A stretch of DNA of 64,000 nucleotides, from positions 248,001 through 312,000 of the forward strand of contig CAWIDT010000001.1 in NCBI GenBank assembly GCA_963834945.1. Reading direction: 5' to 3'. This document shows positions 26,451-34,534 of this stretch, piece by piece (the first letter of the stretch is position 1; the number at the start of each line of letters is the position of its first letter). Made by a program: the position numbers and the translations under genes. Below the pieces are notes generated by a model. It was not told where the DNA came from and did no database searches. It saw nothing but the letters and a program-made list of their open reading frames with translations. This stretch comes from R-RK-3 sp963834945 (GTDB lineage Bacteria > Pseudomonadota > Alphaproteobacteria > Rhizobiales > Rhodomicrobiaceae).

Positions 26451-27038
26451 ATGGATAAGCCCGTTACACGTTCGCAGCCTCTGAGCGTACCCAATCTGCT
26501 CACCTATTCGCGGCTTATCGCGGTGCCGACGCTCGCGGCGGTGATGTTCTTTTTCGAGGGGGACACCGCGCGGTGGCTGGCGCTCATCGTGTTCGCCTTT
26601 GCTGGCGTCACCGATTTTCTCGACGGCTACATCGCCCGCTCGTGGAACCAGCAATCCACGCTCGGCCGCATGCTCGACCCGATCGCGGACAAGCTGCTTG
26701 TCGGCGCCGCCTTACTGATGCTGGTGGCGGATCAGACGATTTCCGGCTGGTCGATCTGGGCCGCGCTGATCATCCTGTCGCGCGAAATCCTCGTTTCGGG
26801 CCTCCGCGAATTTCTGGCCGAGCTGAATGTCAGGGTGGCCGTCAGCCGCCTGGCGAAATGGAAAACCACCGTGCAGATGATTGCGCTTTGCGTGCTGCTT
26901 GCCGGCCATCCGGCGGACGATCTATGCGGCTGCGGGGCGATCAATATCGGCCTGGCGCTTTTGTGGCTCGCGGCCATGCTCACCCTGTACACCGGCTTCG
27001 ATTATTTTCGCGCCGGCCTGAAATATGTCATCGCATGA
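26451..27038 (+). CDS. pgsA: CDP-diacylglycerol-glycerol-3-phosphate 3-phosphatidyltransferase
   Basis: 195 residues. Makes phosphatidylglycerol phosphate at the inner membrane. The CDP-alcohol phosphotransferase signature D-x2-D-G-x2-A-R-x8-G-x3-D-x3-D is complete (DFLDGYIAR...LGRMLDPIAD). About five membrane helices. It begins with SVPNLLTYSRLIAVP, typical of PgsA. Followed after 10 bases by moaD, a pairing common in Hyphomicrobiales. Confidence 0.95.
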   Translation: MDKPVTRSQPLSVPNLLTYSRLIAVPTLAAVMFFFEGDTARWLALIVFAFAGVTDFLDGYIARSWNQQSTLGRMLDPIADKLLVGAALLMLVADQTISGWSIWAALIILSREILVSGLREFLAELNVRVAVSRLAKWKTTVQMIALCVLLAGHPADDLCGCGAINIGLALLWLAAMLTLYTGFDYFRAGLKYVIA

Positions 27039-27048
27039 GCCTTATGGA

Positions 27049-27306
27049 ATGACAGTTAAGCTGCTCTATTTCGCCTGGGTCCGGGAGAAGGCCGGCCGCG
27101 CCGAGGAGCGCGTCGAGCTTCCCGCCGATGCCGAAACCATCGCCGACGTGATCGGCTGGCTCAAAACCCGCGGGCCGGAATTTGCCAACGCCTTCGAGCG
27201 CGGCGAGTTCATCCGCGCCGCCATCGACCAGACGCATGTGAAACACGGCGCCTCCGTGAAAGGCGCGCGCGAGATCGCGTTCTTTCCGCCTGTGACCGGC
27301 GGTTGA
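27049..27306 (+). CDS. moaD: Molybdopterin synthase sulfur-carrier subunit
   Basis: 85 residues with a beta-grasp fold. Starts MTVKLLYFAWVREKAG and ends in the required PPVTGG with the C-terminal Gly-Gly that becomes the thiocarboxylate. Donates sulfur to precursor Z together with MoaE. MoaE is usually encoded next, but here about 160 non-coding bases and then glyS follow. An upstream in-frame start at 27025 overlaps pgsA; the ATG at 27049 fits the family better. Confidence 0.93.
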   Translation: MTVKLLYFAWVREKAGRAEERVELPADAETIADVIGWLKTRGPEFANAFERGEFIRAAIDQTHVKHGASVKGAREIAFFPPVTGG

Positions 27307-27472
27307 TCCGCACGCATTCGCCGTTTCTTTCCGGCCGTTTCGCCTGTATTGAACCTCACAATGAGAATGCGGCGCGCTTCCCCGGTCATTCCCGCGAACG
27401 CGGGGCTTCGGCATTCATTTCCGGGACGACAATGCGGGAGTTGCGCGCCATAGAACGTCTTATGGATTGGCC

Positions 27473-29785
27473 ATGCCCGATTTATTGCTCGAATTGTTTT
27501 CCGAAGAGATCCCCGCCCGCATGCAGGCCCGCGCCGCCGAGGATTTGCAGCGGCTGATCGGCGAGGGGCTCAACGCCGCCGGGCTGAGTTTCGCGCGCGG
27601 CGAAGCGGAGTCCGGTCCGCGCCGCCTGATGCTGCACATCGAGGGCCTCACGGCGCGCTCGGCCGATCTGCGTGAGGAGCGCAAGGGGCCGCGTGTCGGT
27701 TCGCCGGAAAAGGCGGTCGAGGGGTTCTTGCGCTCGGCGGGGCTTGCCAGCCTCGATCAGTGCGAGACGCGCGACGATGGCAAGGGCGCGTTTTACGTCG
27801 CGATGATCGACAAGCCAGGCAGAAGCGCGAGCGACATCGTCGCCGAAATCGTGCCGGAGGTGATCCGCAAATTTCCCTGGCCGAAATCGATGCGCTGGGG
27901 CGCGTCGCGGCTACGCTGGGTGCGGCCGCTGCATGCGATTCTGTGCGTGCTGGACGGCGCGGTGGTGCCTTTCGAGGTGGATGGGATCGCCAGCGGCAAC
28001 TTCACCTTCGGGCATCGGCGCGCGCTCGATCCGGCGCTGCGCGGCACACCGCTGGCGGTTGAGACCGTGGGCGACTACATGCGCTCGCTCGAAGCCGCCA
28101 ATGTCATCGTGGAGCGCTCGCGCCGGGTTGAGACGATCCGTAGCGGTGCGCAAAAGCTCGCGGCGAAGCAGAAACTGGCGCTGGTGGAAGACCACGGGCT
28201 GGTTGACGAGAATGCGGGGCTCGCCGAATGGCCCGTGGTCTTGTCGGGAAGCTTCGATGGAAGCTTCCTGGATGTGCCGCAGGAGGTCCTGATCACCTCC
28301 ATGAAGGCACATCAGAAGTGCTTTTCACTGCGAGAAGCAGGTTCCGGAAAACTCGCTAACCGCTTTCTAATGGTAGCAAATTTAAACGCCGCTGATGGCG
28401 GAAATGCGATCATCGCCGGAAATGAGCGCGTGATTCGCGCCAGGCTCTCGGATGCGAAGTTTTTTTGGGAGAACGACAAAGCGCGTGGGCTGGACAGCAT
28501 GCTGCCCAAGCTGGACGAGATCACGTTCCATGAGAAGCTGGGGACGCAAGGGGAGCGGGTTCAGCGGCTGATGAAGTTGGCGCAGGAGTTGGCGCAGGAG
28601 TTGGCGCCGCTGGTGGGTGCCGATCCGGATAAGGCGAAGCGGGCCGCGCAGCTCTGCAAGGCCGATCTGGTGTCGGAGACCGTGGGAGAGTTTCCCGAGC
28701 TGCAAGGGGTCGTCGGGCGCTATCTCGCGCTGGAGCATGGCGAAGAGGTGGAAGTGGCCGACGCCATCGCCGAGCATTACAAGCCGGCGGGTCTGTCCGA
28801 TACCATTCCTATCAATCCGGTTTCCATCACTGTGGCGCTCGCCGACAAGCTCGACACGTTGGTGGGTTTCTGGGCCGTTGGAGAAAAGCCGACCGGGTCG
28901 AAGGACCCGTACGCACTGCGACGCGCAGCGCTAGGCGCAATCCGGATCATCCTAGAAAACGATTTGCGAGTCCCACTGATGGAGATGTTTGAGCGTTCTG
29001 CTTTCGAACACGCCCGAGAAGATTTTAACTTACTGAAAGAGATTGGCAAGCTTGACTTGTTGCCTTCCCAGCTCCGAGAATGGCTCGAGCACAAAGGTCG
29101 TCATTGGCCGAGAGCATTCAATGCTGAAACTGGCATAAGTACTCAAATTGCTGGAATTTTTGTAGAATTTCCTTACATCTCATTTTCCAAGAAGATGTGC
29201 GAAAGGGCTTTTAACGAAACGGGAGCATTCGTACATTTACCTCCCTCGTCCAATGCGGACCAGCATCTGCTCGGCTTCTTCGCCGACCGCCTCAAAGTCC
29301 ACCTGCGCGAGCAAGGTGCGCGCCACGATCTCATCGACGCCGTCTTCGCGCTGCCCGGACAGGACGATCTGCTCATGATCGTGCGCCGCGTCGAGGCGCT
29401 GGGGCGTTTCCTCGAAACCGATGACGGCGCGACACTGCTGGCTGGCGTCAAGCGGGCGCAGAACATCCTGCGGATCGAAGAGAAGAAGGATAAGCGCGCC
29501 TTCGAGGGCGAACCCGACACCGCACTCTTTGCCGAACCGCAGGAGAAGGCGCTCGCCAAAACCATCGGCGAGGTGACGGACGCAGCGCGGAAAAGTCTGG
29601 AGCGCGAGGATTTCGAGGCTGCGATGTCGGCGCTGGCGAAGCTGCGCGCGCCCGTCGATGCGTTCTTCGACAAGGTGACGGTCAATGCGCCCGACCCAAA
29701 ACTCCGCGAAAACCGTCTCAAGCTGCTCGCGCAAATCCGCGACGCGACGCTTGAGGTCGCCGACTTCTCCAAGATCGGAGGCTGA
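27473..29785 (+). CDS. glyS: Glycyl-tRNA synthetase beta subunit
   Basis: 770 residues, read without frameshift. Forms the alpha2-beta2 GlyRS with GlyQ (encoded at 42547-43599 on the other strand). Features: PDLLLELFSEEIPARMQ at the N-terminus, FPWPKSMRWG, EHYKPAGLSDTIP and ADKLDTLVGFW..GEKPTGSKDPYALRRAALG (HD-like region), and FFADRLKVHLREQGARHDLIDAVF with FFDKVTVNA at the C-terminal anticodon domain. Between about 28950 and 29260 lies an AT-richer stretch of about 85-90 codons that replaces a short linker in most homologues. A TTG six bases upstream is an alternative start. Confidence 0.95.
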   Translation: MPDLLLELFSEEIPARMQARAAEDLQRLIGEGLNAAGLSFARGEAESGPRRLMLHIEGLTARSADLREERKGPRVGSPEKAVEGFLRSAGLASLDQCETRDDGKGAFYVAMIDKPGRSASDIVAEIVPEVIRKFPWPKSMRWGASRLRWVRPLHAILCVLDGAVVPFEVDGIASGNFTFGHRRALDPALRGTPLAVETVGDYMRSLEAANVIVERSRRVETIRSGAQKLAAKQKLALVEDHGLVDENAGLAEWPVVLSGSFDGSFLDVPQEVLITSMKAHQKCFSLREAGSGKLANRFLMVANLNAADGGNAIIAGNERVIRARLSDAKFFWENDKARGLDSMLPKLDEITFHEKLGTQGERVQRLMKLAQELAQELAPLVGADPDKAKRAAQLCKADLVSETVGEFPELQGVVGRYLALEHGEEVEVADAIAEHYKPAGLSDTIPINPVSITVALADKLDTLVGFWAVGEKPTGSKDPYALRRAALGAIRIILENDLRVPLMEMFERSAFEHAREDFNLLKEIGKLDLLPSQLREWLEHKGRHWPRAFNAETGISTQIAGIFVEFPYISFSKKMCERAFNETGAFVHLPPSSNADQHLLGFFADRLKVHLREQGARHDLIDAVFALPGQDDLLMIVRRVEALGRFLETDDGATLLAGVKRAQNILRIEEKKDKRAFEGEPDTALFAEPQEKALAKTIGEVTDAARKSLEREDFEAAMSALAKLRAPVDAFFDKVTVNAPDPKLRENRLKLLAQIRDATLEVADFSKIGG

Positions 29786-29806
29786 GCCAACCGCGCCGAA
29801 AACGCG

Positions 29807-29836
29807 GAAGCCGGCGCGAGGGGTGGCGCCGGCTTC
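29807..29836 (+). terminator. Hairpin after glyS
   Basis: Perfect 11-base stem GAAGCCGGCGC / GCGCCGGCTTC with an 8-base loop, 21 bases past the glyS stop. It is followed by TTG rather than a full T-run, but position and strength support a factor-independent terminator. Confidence 0.7.
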
Positions 29837-29908
29837 TTGCGGTACCTTTAAGGGCGGCCGCCTCGGGGGAAATTCGTGTACCGGCGCGCTTAGACGCGCC
29901 AAGCGGTG

Positions 29909-30289
29909 TCAGTGGTCATAGCCTTGATCATTTTCGCCGTTATATTCGCCCTGACCGCCGTATTCTTGACCATGGCCATAGCCTTCGTTGCCGAACGGTT
30001 GCAGGCACTCTTCCAGGACCCACACGTTCTCGAACGGAAAATTCTTGATGTTGCACCAGCCATTCCTGCAATGCACCTTAACCTTGGTGCCCTCATAGAT
30101 TTTGATCTTGGTTTTGCAGTAATGTGAATCGCAATCGAAGATGACGGAGTTCTTGATTGCGTAGGTATAGCCAATTTTGTACTCGGCCCGCTGATGGCCG
30201 CCACAGCAGTAGTAATCAGCGGAAGCGCTCTGCGCTCCCAGACCTAGAAATGGAAGTGCCAATAACGCGGCGAACGCGAAGAGTTTCAT
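29909..30289 (-). CDS. Secreted Cys-rich SH3-like small protein with Gly/Tyr/His tail
   Basis: 126 residues from ATG 30289, preceded by AGGGGC. Clear signal peptide (MKLFAFAALLALPFLGLGAQSASA) followed by YYCCGG. About eight cysteines lie in the mature part. TKVKVHCRNGWCNIKNF..ENVWV resembles a bacterial SH3-type barrel, where GWC is a typical turn. The last about 30 residues are low complexity (EGYGHGQEYGGQGEYNG). GC is lower than in the neighbours. Probably periplasmic or extracellular; function unknown. Confidence 0.7.
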   Translation of the reverse strand: MKLFAFAALLALPFLGLGAQSASADYYCCGGHQRAEYKIGYTYAIKNSVIFDCDSHYCKTKIKIYEGTKVKVHCRNGWCNIKNFPFENVWVLEECLQPFGNEGYGHGQEYGGQGEYNGENDQGYDH

Positions 30290-30428
30290 GTTAGTCTGCC
30301 CCTTAGAAAGATAGAATTCGTTACGCATCTGCGTGGGCTTATTAAGTGCCTGAAAAGTTTTTGTTTTATTAAAATTAGAACTAGCTGACCCTATGATTAA
30401 CTGAACCTGAACACTGAAGGGCTGTACG

Positions 30429-30851
30429 ATGCTGCGGATGTCGCTGATTACGCTGGGCGTGGCGGACGTGGCCGCCGCGACGGAATTTTACGAAAAGTTC
30501 GGCTTGCGGAGAGCTGCGGCGAGCCAGGAGAGCGTGACGTTCTTCCAACTCGGCTATAGCGTGCTCGGCCTGTTCGGGCGCGAGGCTTTAAGAGAGGACG
30601 GCAATGCGGGAGCGGTGTGGTCGGGGAATGGCGGCATTACGCTGGCGCAATGCGTTGCCAGCGAGGCTGAGGTCGACGACCTGATGGCGCTCGCCGAAAC
30701 GATCGGTGCAACCGTTCTGGTCCCCCCGCGGCGAGCGTTCTGGGGCGGCTATCACGGCTATTTCGCTGACCTGGACGGGCATGTCTGGGAGATCGCGCAC
30801 AACCCGTTCTTCGCGCTGGGCGAAAACGGCGTGGTCACGCTCGACAGCTGA
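30429..30851 (+). CDS. VOC-family protein
   Basis: 140 residues. Two beta-alpha-beta-beta-beta modules of the vicinal-oxygen-chelate fold: MSLITLGVADVAAATEFYEKFGL at the start, and WGGYHGYFADLDGHVWEIAHNPFF at the end (DLDGHVWE is the usual last-strand motif with a metal-ligand Glu). Glyoxalase or antibiotic-binding-like. Stand-alone gene, convergent with fdxA. Confidence 0.88.
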   Translation: MLRMSLITLGVADVAAATEFYEKFGLRRAAASQESVTFFQLGYSVLGLFGREALREDGNAGAVWSGNGGITLAQCVASEAEVDDLMALAETIGATVLVPPRRAFWGGYHGYFADLDGHVWEIAHNPFFALGENGVVTLDS

Positions 30852-30856
30852 ACGGC

Positions 30857-30889
30857 ATGGGGCCGGCGATCCGAAGCGCCGGCCCCCAT
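30857..30889. terminator. Bidirectional hairpin between VOC gene and fdxA
   Basis: Long stem ATGGGGCCGGCG / CGCCGGCCCCCAT around ATCCGAAG, located between two convergent stops. It has one unpaired C on the right arm and no T-tract on the + side. Confidence 0.65.
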
Positions 30890-30905
30890 GAAGCTCGACG
30901 GCGTG

Positions 30906-31244
30906 TCAGTCGCCTTCGCCGGGATTGGGGGAGAAATATTTCTCCAGCTTCTCCTTCACCTCGGAGAATTCCTCGGCTTCGGGGAGGGCGGGCTTCTTCA
31001 CCGTAATATTCGGCCATTTTTCCGAATAGTCGCGGTTGAGCTCGATCCAGGATTCAAGCCCCGCCTCGGTGTCCGGCTTGATGGCGTCGACCGGGCATTC
31101 CGGTTCGCATACGCCGCAATCGATGCACTCATCCGGATGGATGACGAGCATGTTCTCGCCTTCGTAGAAACAGTCGACAGGGCACACCTCGACGCAGTCG
31201 GTGTGTTTGCATTTGATGCAGGCGTCCAGGACGACATAGGTCAT
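30906..31244 (-). CDS. fdxA: Seven-iron ferredoxin FdxA
   Basis: 112 residues from MTYVVLDACIKCKHTDC. The N-terminal cysteine set (CIKCKHTDCVEVCPVDC) and the second set (CIDCGVCEPECP) are those of ferredoxins with one 3Fe-4S and one 4Fe-4S cluster. The long C-terminal tail (WIELNRDYSEKWPNITVKK) is typical of the alphaproteobacterial FdxA family. Low-potential electron carrier; partner unknown. The open frame extends 20 codons upstream without family similarity. Confidence 0.95.
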   Translation of the reverse strand: MTYVVLDACIKCKHTDCVEVCPVDCFYEGENMLVIHPDECIDCGVCEPECPVDAIKPDTEAGLESWIELNRDYSEKWPNITVKKPALPEAEEFSEVKEKLEKYFSPNPGEGD

Positions 31245-31695
31245 CGCAGCCCCTCCATTGGCCGGATATCCGTCTTTCGATCGGCGCTGAGTGCAAGAAC
31301 CCACGCCGAAGCCCCTGTCACAAGCTTCAGCTCAATATCGGCTTTCCCTATCGCAATTCAACAAGAGTGGCAAGCAGAGGCACTGACGTGCAGCCATGCA
31401 TCCGAGATAGGGGCGAACCCGGCGCCCCGCGGGTCGGCCGCCGCGTGCCTGGCCGGTGTCTCTCTCAAGGGTCTCAAGAACCTGCTCGGGCCGGATATCA
31501 TGCTCCAACTCCACAATTTCAGTATCGGGCGGCGGCGGCCACTCCAAAGGCGATCGAGCGAGCCGAGGCCTGGGAAAAATTGCGCGAAACGCCTTGCCTT
31601 TTGCCTGAAATGCCAGCATCTAACCGGTGAAGCCTGATCGTTTCCCAGGGCTTTAAGCGAGCGAGAAGCGCGGCAGCCGCGCGGCGGAGGACCTC
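31245..31695. other. Intergenic region between fdxA and gap
   Basis: About 450 bases between divergent genes. Short open frames on both strands show no recognisable family and have no good ribosome site. Promoters for fdxA and gap are expected here. A CGGCGGAGGACCTC purine-rich site precedes the gap ATG. Confidence 0.4.
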
Positions 31696-32706
31696 ATGGC
31701 AGTGAAAGTGGCGATCAACGGTTTTGGGCGAATCGGACGCAATATCCTGCGCTCAATGGTCGAGAATCGGCGGACGGATCTTCAGCTCGTCGCGATCAAC
31801 GATCTCACGGCCCCCGCGACCAACGCGCATCTGTTCAAATATGATTCCGTGCATGGACGCTTCCACGGCGATGTGAAGCTTGAAGGCGACATGATGGATG
31901 TCGGCATGGGCCCGTTCAAAGTGCTCGCCGAACGCGATCCCTCGAAGCTGCCCTGGCGTGATCTTGGCGTCGACGTGGTGCTGGAATGCACCGGCATTTT
32001 CTCCGACAAGGAAAAGGCCGTGGTGCATCTGGCCGCCGGCGCGAAGAAGGTGGTGGTGTCCGCCCCGTCCAAGGGCGCCGATATCACCGTGGTTTTCGGC
32101 GTCAACGACAATAAGCTGCTGCCCAGCCATGAGGTGATTTCCAACGCCTCCTGCACGACAAATTGCCTCGCGCCGGTCGCCAAGGTGCTGAACGACCTCT
32201 GCGGCATTCAGTCCGGCTTCATGACGACGATCCATTCCTACACGAACGACCAGCGCATTCTCGATTTGCCGCATAGCGATCTGCGCCGCGCCCGCGCCGC
32301 TGCCCTGTCGATGATCCCTACCACGACCGGTGCAGCCAAGGCGGTTGGCCTGGTGCTGCCGGAATTGGCCGGCAAGCTGGACGGTACGGCAATCCGGGTG
32401 CCAACGCCGAATGTATCGGTGATCGACCTGTGCTTCATCCCGCAGCGGGAGACCTCCGTCGAGGAGATCAACGCAGCGATGACCCGCGCGTCGGAGCAGG
32501 AGCTGAAGGGCATTCTGGCTGTCACCTCCGAGCCGCTGGTGTCGGTGGACTTCAACCACGATCCGCATTCCTCCACCTTCGATCTCGCCCAGACGCAGAT
32601 CGTCGACGGACGGCTGGGGCGCGTCCTGTCGTGGTACGACAATGAATGGGGCTTCTCCTGCCGCATGTGCGACACCGCCGTGGCGGTCGGAAAGCTGATC
32701 AGCTAG
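31696..32706 (+). CDS. gap: Glyceraldehyde-3-phosphate dehydrogenase, type I
   Basis: 336 residues. Oxidative phosphorylation of glyceraldehyde-3-phosphate. NAD-binding INGFGRIGRNILR, catalytic SNASCTTNCLAP with the active-site Cys, and WYDNEWGFSCRM at the C-terminus. In related genomes gap is often followed by pgk and fba; here the next gene is thiE-like, 15 bases downstream. Confidence 0.97.
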   Translation: MAVKVAINGFGRIGRNILRSMVENRRTDLQLVAINDLTAPATNAHLFKYDSVHGRFHGDVKLEGDMMDVGMGPFKVLAERDPSKLPWRDLGVDVVLECTGIFSDKEKAVVHLAAGAKKVVVSAPSKGADITVVFGVNDNKLLPSHEVISNASCTTNCLAPVAKVLNDLCGIQSGFMTTIHSYTNDQRILDLPHSDLRRARAAALSMIPTTTGAAKAVGLVLPELAGKLDGTAIRVPTPNVSVIDLCFIPQRETSVEEINAAMTRASEQELKGILAVTSEPLVSVDFNHDPHSSTFDLAQTQIVDGRLGRVLSWYDNEWGFSCRMCDTAVAVGKLIS

Positions 32707-32721
32707 CCGCGAAGTCGAAAG

Positions 32722-33366
32722 GTGGTTCTGAGGCAGCCCGTGAACAGGTCTTGCGAGCTTTACCTGCGCGTGGCGGCAGACGCTTCCGGCGAGTGGCCCG
32801 ATCTGGAAGCGGCCATACGCCTCGCTCGTCCGTCTGTCTTGCTGATCACCGGCATCGAGGCAGGCGCGGACCCTGCGTCGCTTCGTCCCTTCGTATCCGC
32901 CGCGCGCCGCCTCGATCTTGCCGTCATGATTGAAAATGATATGCGGATCGCCAAAGAGCTTGACGCCGACGGGGTTCATCTGCGAGCCGGGAGCGAGGCG
33001 CTGGCCGAAGCGCGGCGTCTGCTTGGCGAGGAGAAATCGATCGGCACCTCCTGCGCGCTGTCGCGTCACGAAGCCATGCTGATGGCGGAAGGCGGGGCGG
33101 ATTATATCGCGTTCGGCGAGTTCGGCCCGGGAGGCGGCGCGGGCGCGGTAGAGGTGGCCGACATGATCCGGTGGTGGGCCGATATTTTCGAGGTGCCATG
33201 CGTGGCGTGGGTGCAGGCCAGCTTTAGCGAGGACGAACTTCGAGGCCTGATCGAGGCCGGGCCGGACTATGTCTCCGTTGCCCTGAACGGCGGAGAGGGC
33301 GCGCGGCGCTACGCGTCGATTGCCCATTTTGCGGGGACCCGCGCCGGCCCCGCCTTCTCCGCTTAG
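32722..33366 (+). CDS. Divergent thiamine-phosphate synthase (ThiE)-like TIM barrel protein
   Basis: 214 residues, start GTG (a second GTG at 32740 is possible). The ThiE pattern is visible: IENDMRIAKELDADGVHL (family INDR..A...GADGVHLGQ), then GTSCALSRHEAMLMAEGGADYIAFGEF (family SxHS..E...A...GADYIGFGP). The canonical GQED after GVHL is replaced by RAGS and the QLREK phosphate-binding segment is not evident, so thiamine-phosphate synthase activity is doubtful. Sits in a gap - thiE-like - Sel1 cluster with short spacing. Confidence 0.75.
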   Translation: MVLRQPVNRSCELYLRVAADASGEWPDLEAAIRLARPSVLLITGIEAGADPASLRPFVSAARRLDLAVMIENDMRIAKELDADGVHLRAGSEALAEARRLLGEEKSIGTSCALSRHEAMLMAEGGADYIAFGEFGPGGGAGAVEVADMIRWWADIFEVPCVAWVQASFSEDELRGLIEAGPDYVSVALNGGEGARRYASIAHFAGTRAGPAFSA

Positions 33367-33378
33367 AAGGGAGCGGCG

Positions 33379-34345
33379 ATGCGGTTAACGATTTGTATCG
33401 GTTTGGGGGCCTTTCTGTTCAGCATGGCAACCGGCGCGGGCGCGCAACCGGTGGCTGTAGCGAAAGCCTCGCAGACCAGCGAAGTCGCGCCGCCGGCCGC
33501 CGTTGACCCGGTTTACGCCGCCTTCGAAGCCGGGCGCTATATGGAAGCCAAATCGCTCGCGGAACAAGAGGCGGCGAAGGGCGAACCCAGCTCGATGACG
33601 CTGCTGGGAGAGCTTTACGAGCAGGGGCTCGGTGTCCCGCGGGATTTCGTCAAGGCAGCGGATTGGTATGCCAAGAGCGCGGTGCTGGGCGATGCTCATG
33701 CGCAATTCGCGCTGGGCATGATGCTGGTCGAGGGGCGGGGGGTGAAAGAGAGTAAAGCCAAGGCCGCGCAGTTCTTCGAGCTTGCTGCCGCCAAGAATCA
33801 CGCCATCGCCATATACAATCTGGCGCTTCTGTATGTGGAAGGCGTCGCCCGGCCGCAGGATTTCGCCAAGGCCGCCCAGCTCATGGAACGCGCCGCGCTG
33901 CTGGACTATCCCGCCGCGGAATACGATCTGTCCGCCTTTTACAAAGAGGGGCGGGGCGTACCGAAGGACGAGAAGAAGGCCGCCTATTGGCTCGGTAAGG
34001 CGGCGGAGGCAGGGCTCTCCAATGCCGAGCTGGAGTACGGCATCGCGCTCTATCTGGCGGAGGGCGTGAAGAAGGACGAAGTCGCCGGGTTCAATATGCT
34101 GCGCCGCGCCGCCGAGGAGGGCAATCCGGTGGCGCAGAACCGGCTGGCGCACGCCTTCGCCGGCGGCAATGGGACGAAGATGGACCCTGTGGCCGCAGGC
34201 AAATGGCATCTGCTCTCGCGCCAGTCCGGCGTCAGCGATTTCGGGCTGGACCGCTTCCTGGGCGCGCTGACGCCCGACGAGCGCAGCAAAGGCGGAAAAG
34301 GCCGCCTATGACTGGCAGCAAGCGACCGCGGCGCTCTTGGAGTGA
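33379..34345 (+). CDS. Secreted Sel1-repeat (TPR-like) protein, +1 frameshift near the end
   Basis: About 321 residues after correction. Signal peptide MRLTICIGLGAFLFSMATGAGAQ, then about six Sel1 units (A..LG.LYEQGLGVPRDFVKAADWYAKSA; FALGMMLVEGRGVKESKAKAAQFFELA; and so on). The extra G at about 34292 (AGCAAAGGCGG) truncates the frame; without it, KAEKAAYDWQQATAALLE and a TGA at 34343 follow. Periplasmic protein-interaction scaffold by family; partner unknown. Last of the gap cluster. Confidence 0.85.
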
Positions 34346-34395
34346 GCCCGTAGCGGCGACGCCTTACGCGTTTGGCCTATTTTGCGCGGCGGACG

Positions 34396-34513
34396 CCACT
34401 CCACCTGTCCTATGGGGAGAAGTCGGAACGCACCAGCGTTCCCGGTGAGGGGAGCGAACTATCGATTGTGCAGTTCCCCTCACCCCGGCCCTCTCCCCAT
34501 GGAGAGGGAGTGA
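34396..34513. repeat. Dispersed repeat, family D, copy 2
   Basis: Matches the 20637-20757 unit: a GGTGAGGGGAGCGAAC middle and a CCCCTCACCCCGGCCCTCTC arm, ending in GGAGAGGGAG. It lies between the convergent Sel1 gene and leuA; no gene in 34346-34534. Confidence 0.75.
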
Positions 34514-34534
34514 TTCGTTTGTATTCTGCGCCCT

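Noticed and set aside
31332..31619. Minus-strand 95-codon open frame upstream of fdxA as an S4-type RNA-binding protein
   Set aside because: An S4-domain gene often lies next to fdxA in relatives, but I could not find the S4 motif here; composition is not coding-like.
31753..33327. Long minus-strand open frame opposite gap and thiE-like
   Set aside because: High-GC shadow of real genes; His/Arg/Gly-rich with no family features. The same applies to long shadows at 40481-42226 (+), 44867-47251 (-), 50015-51559 (+), 51406-53010 (+) and 52583-53998 (+).
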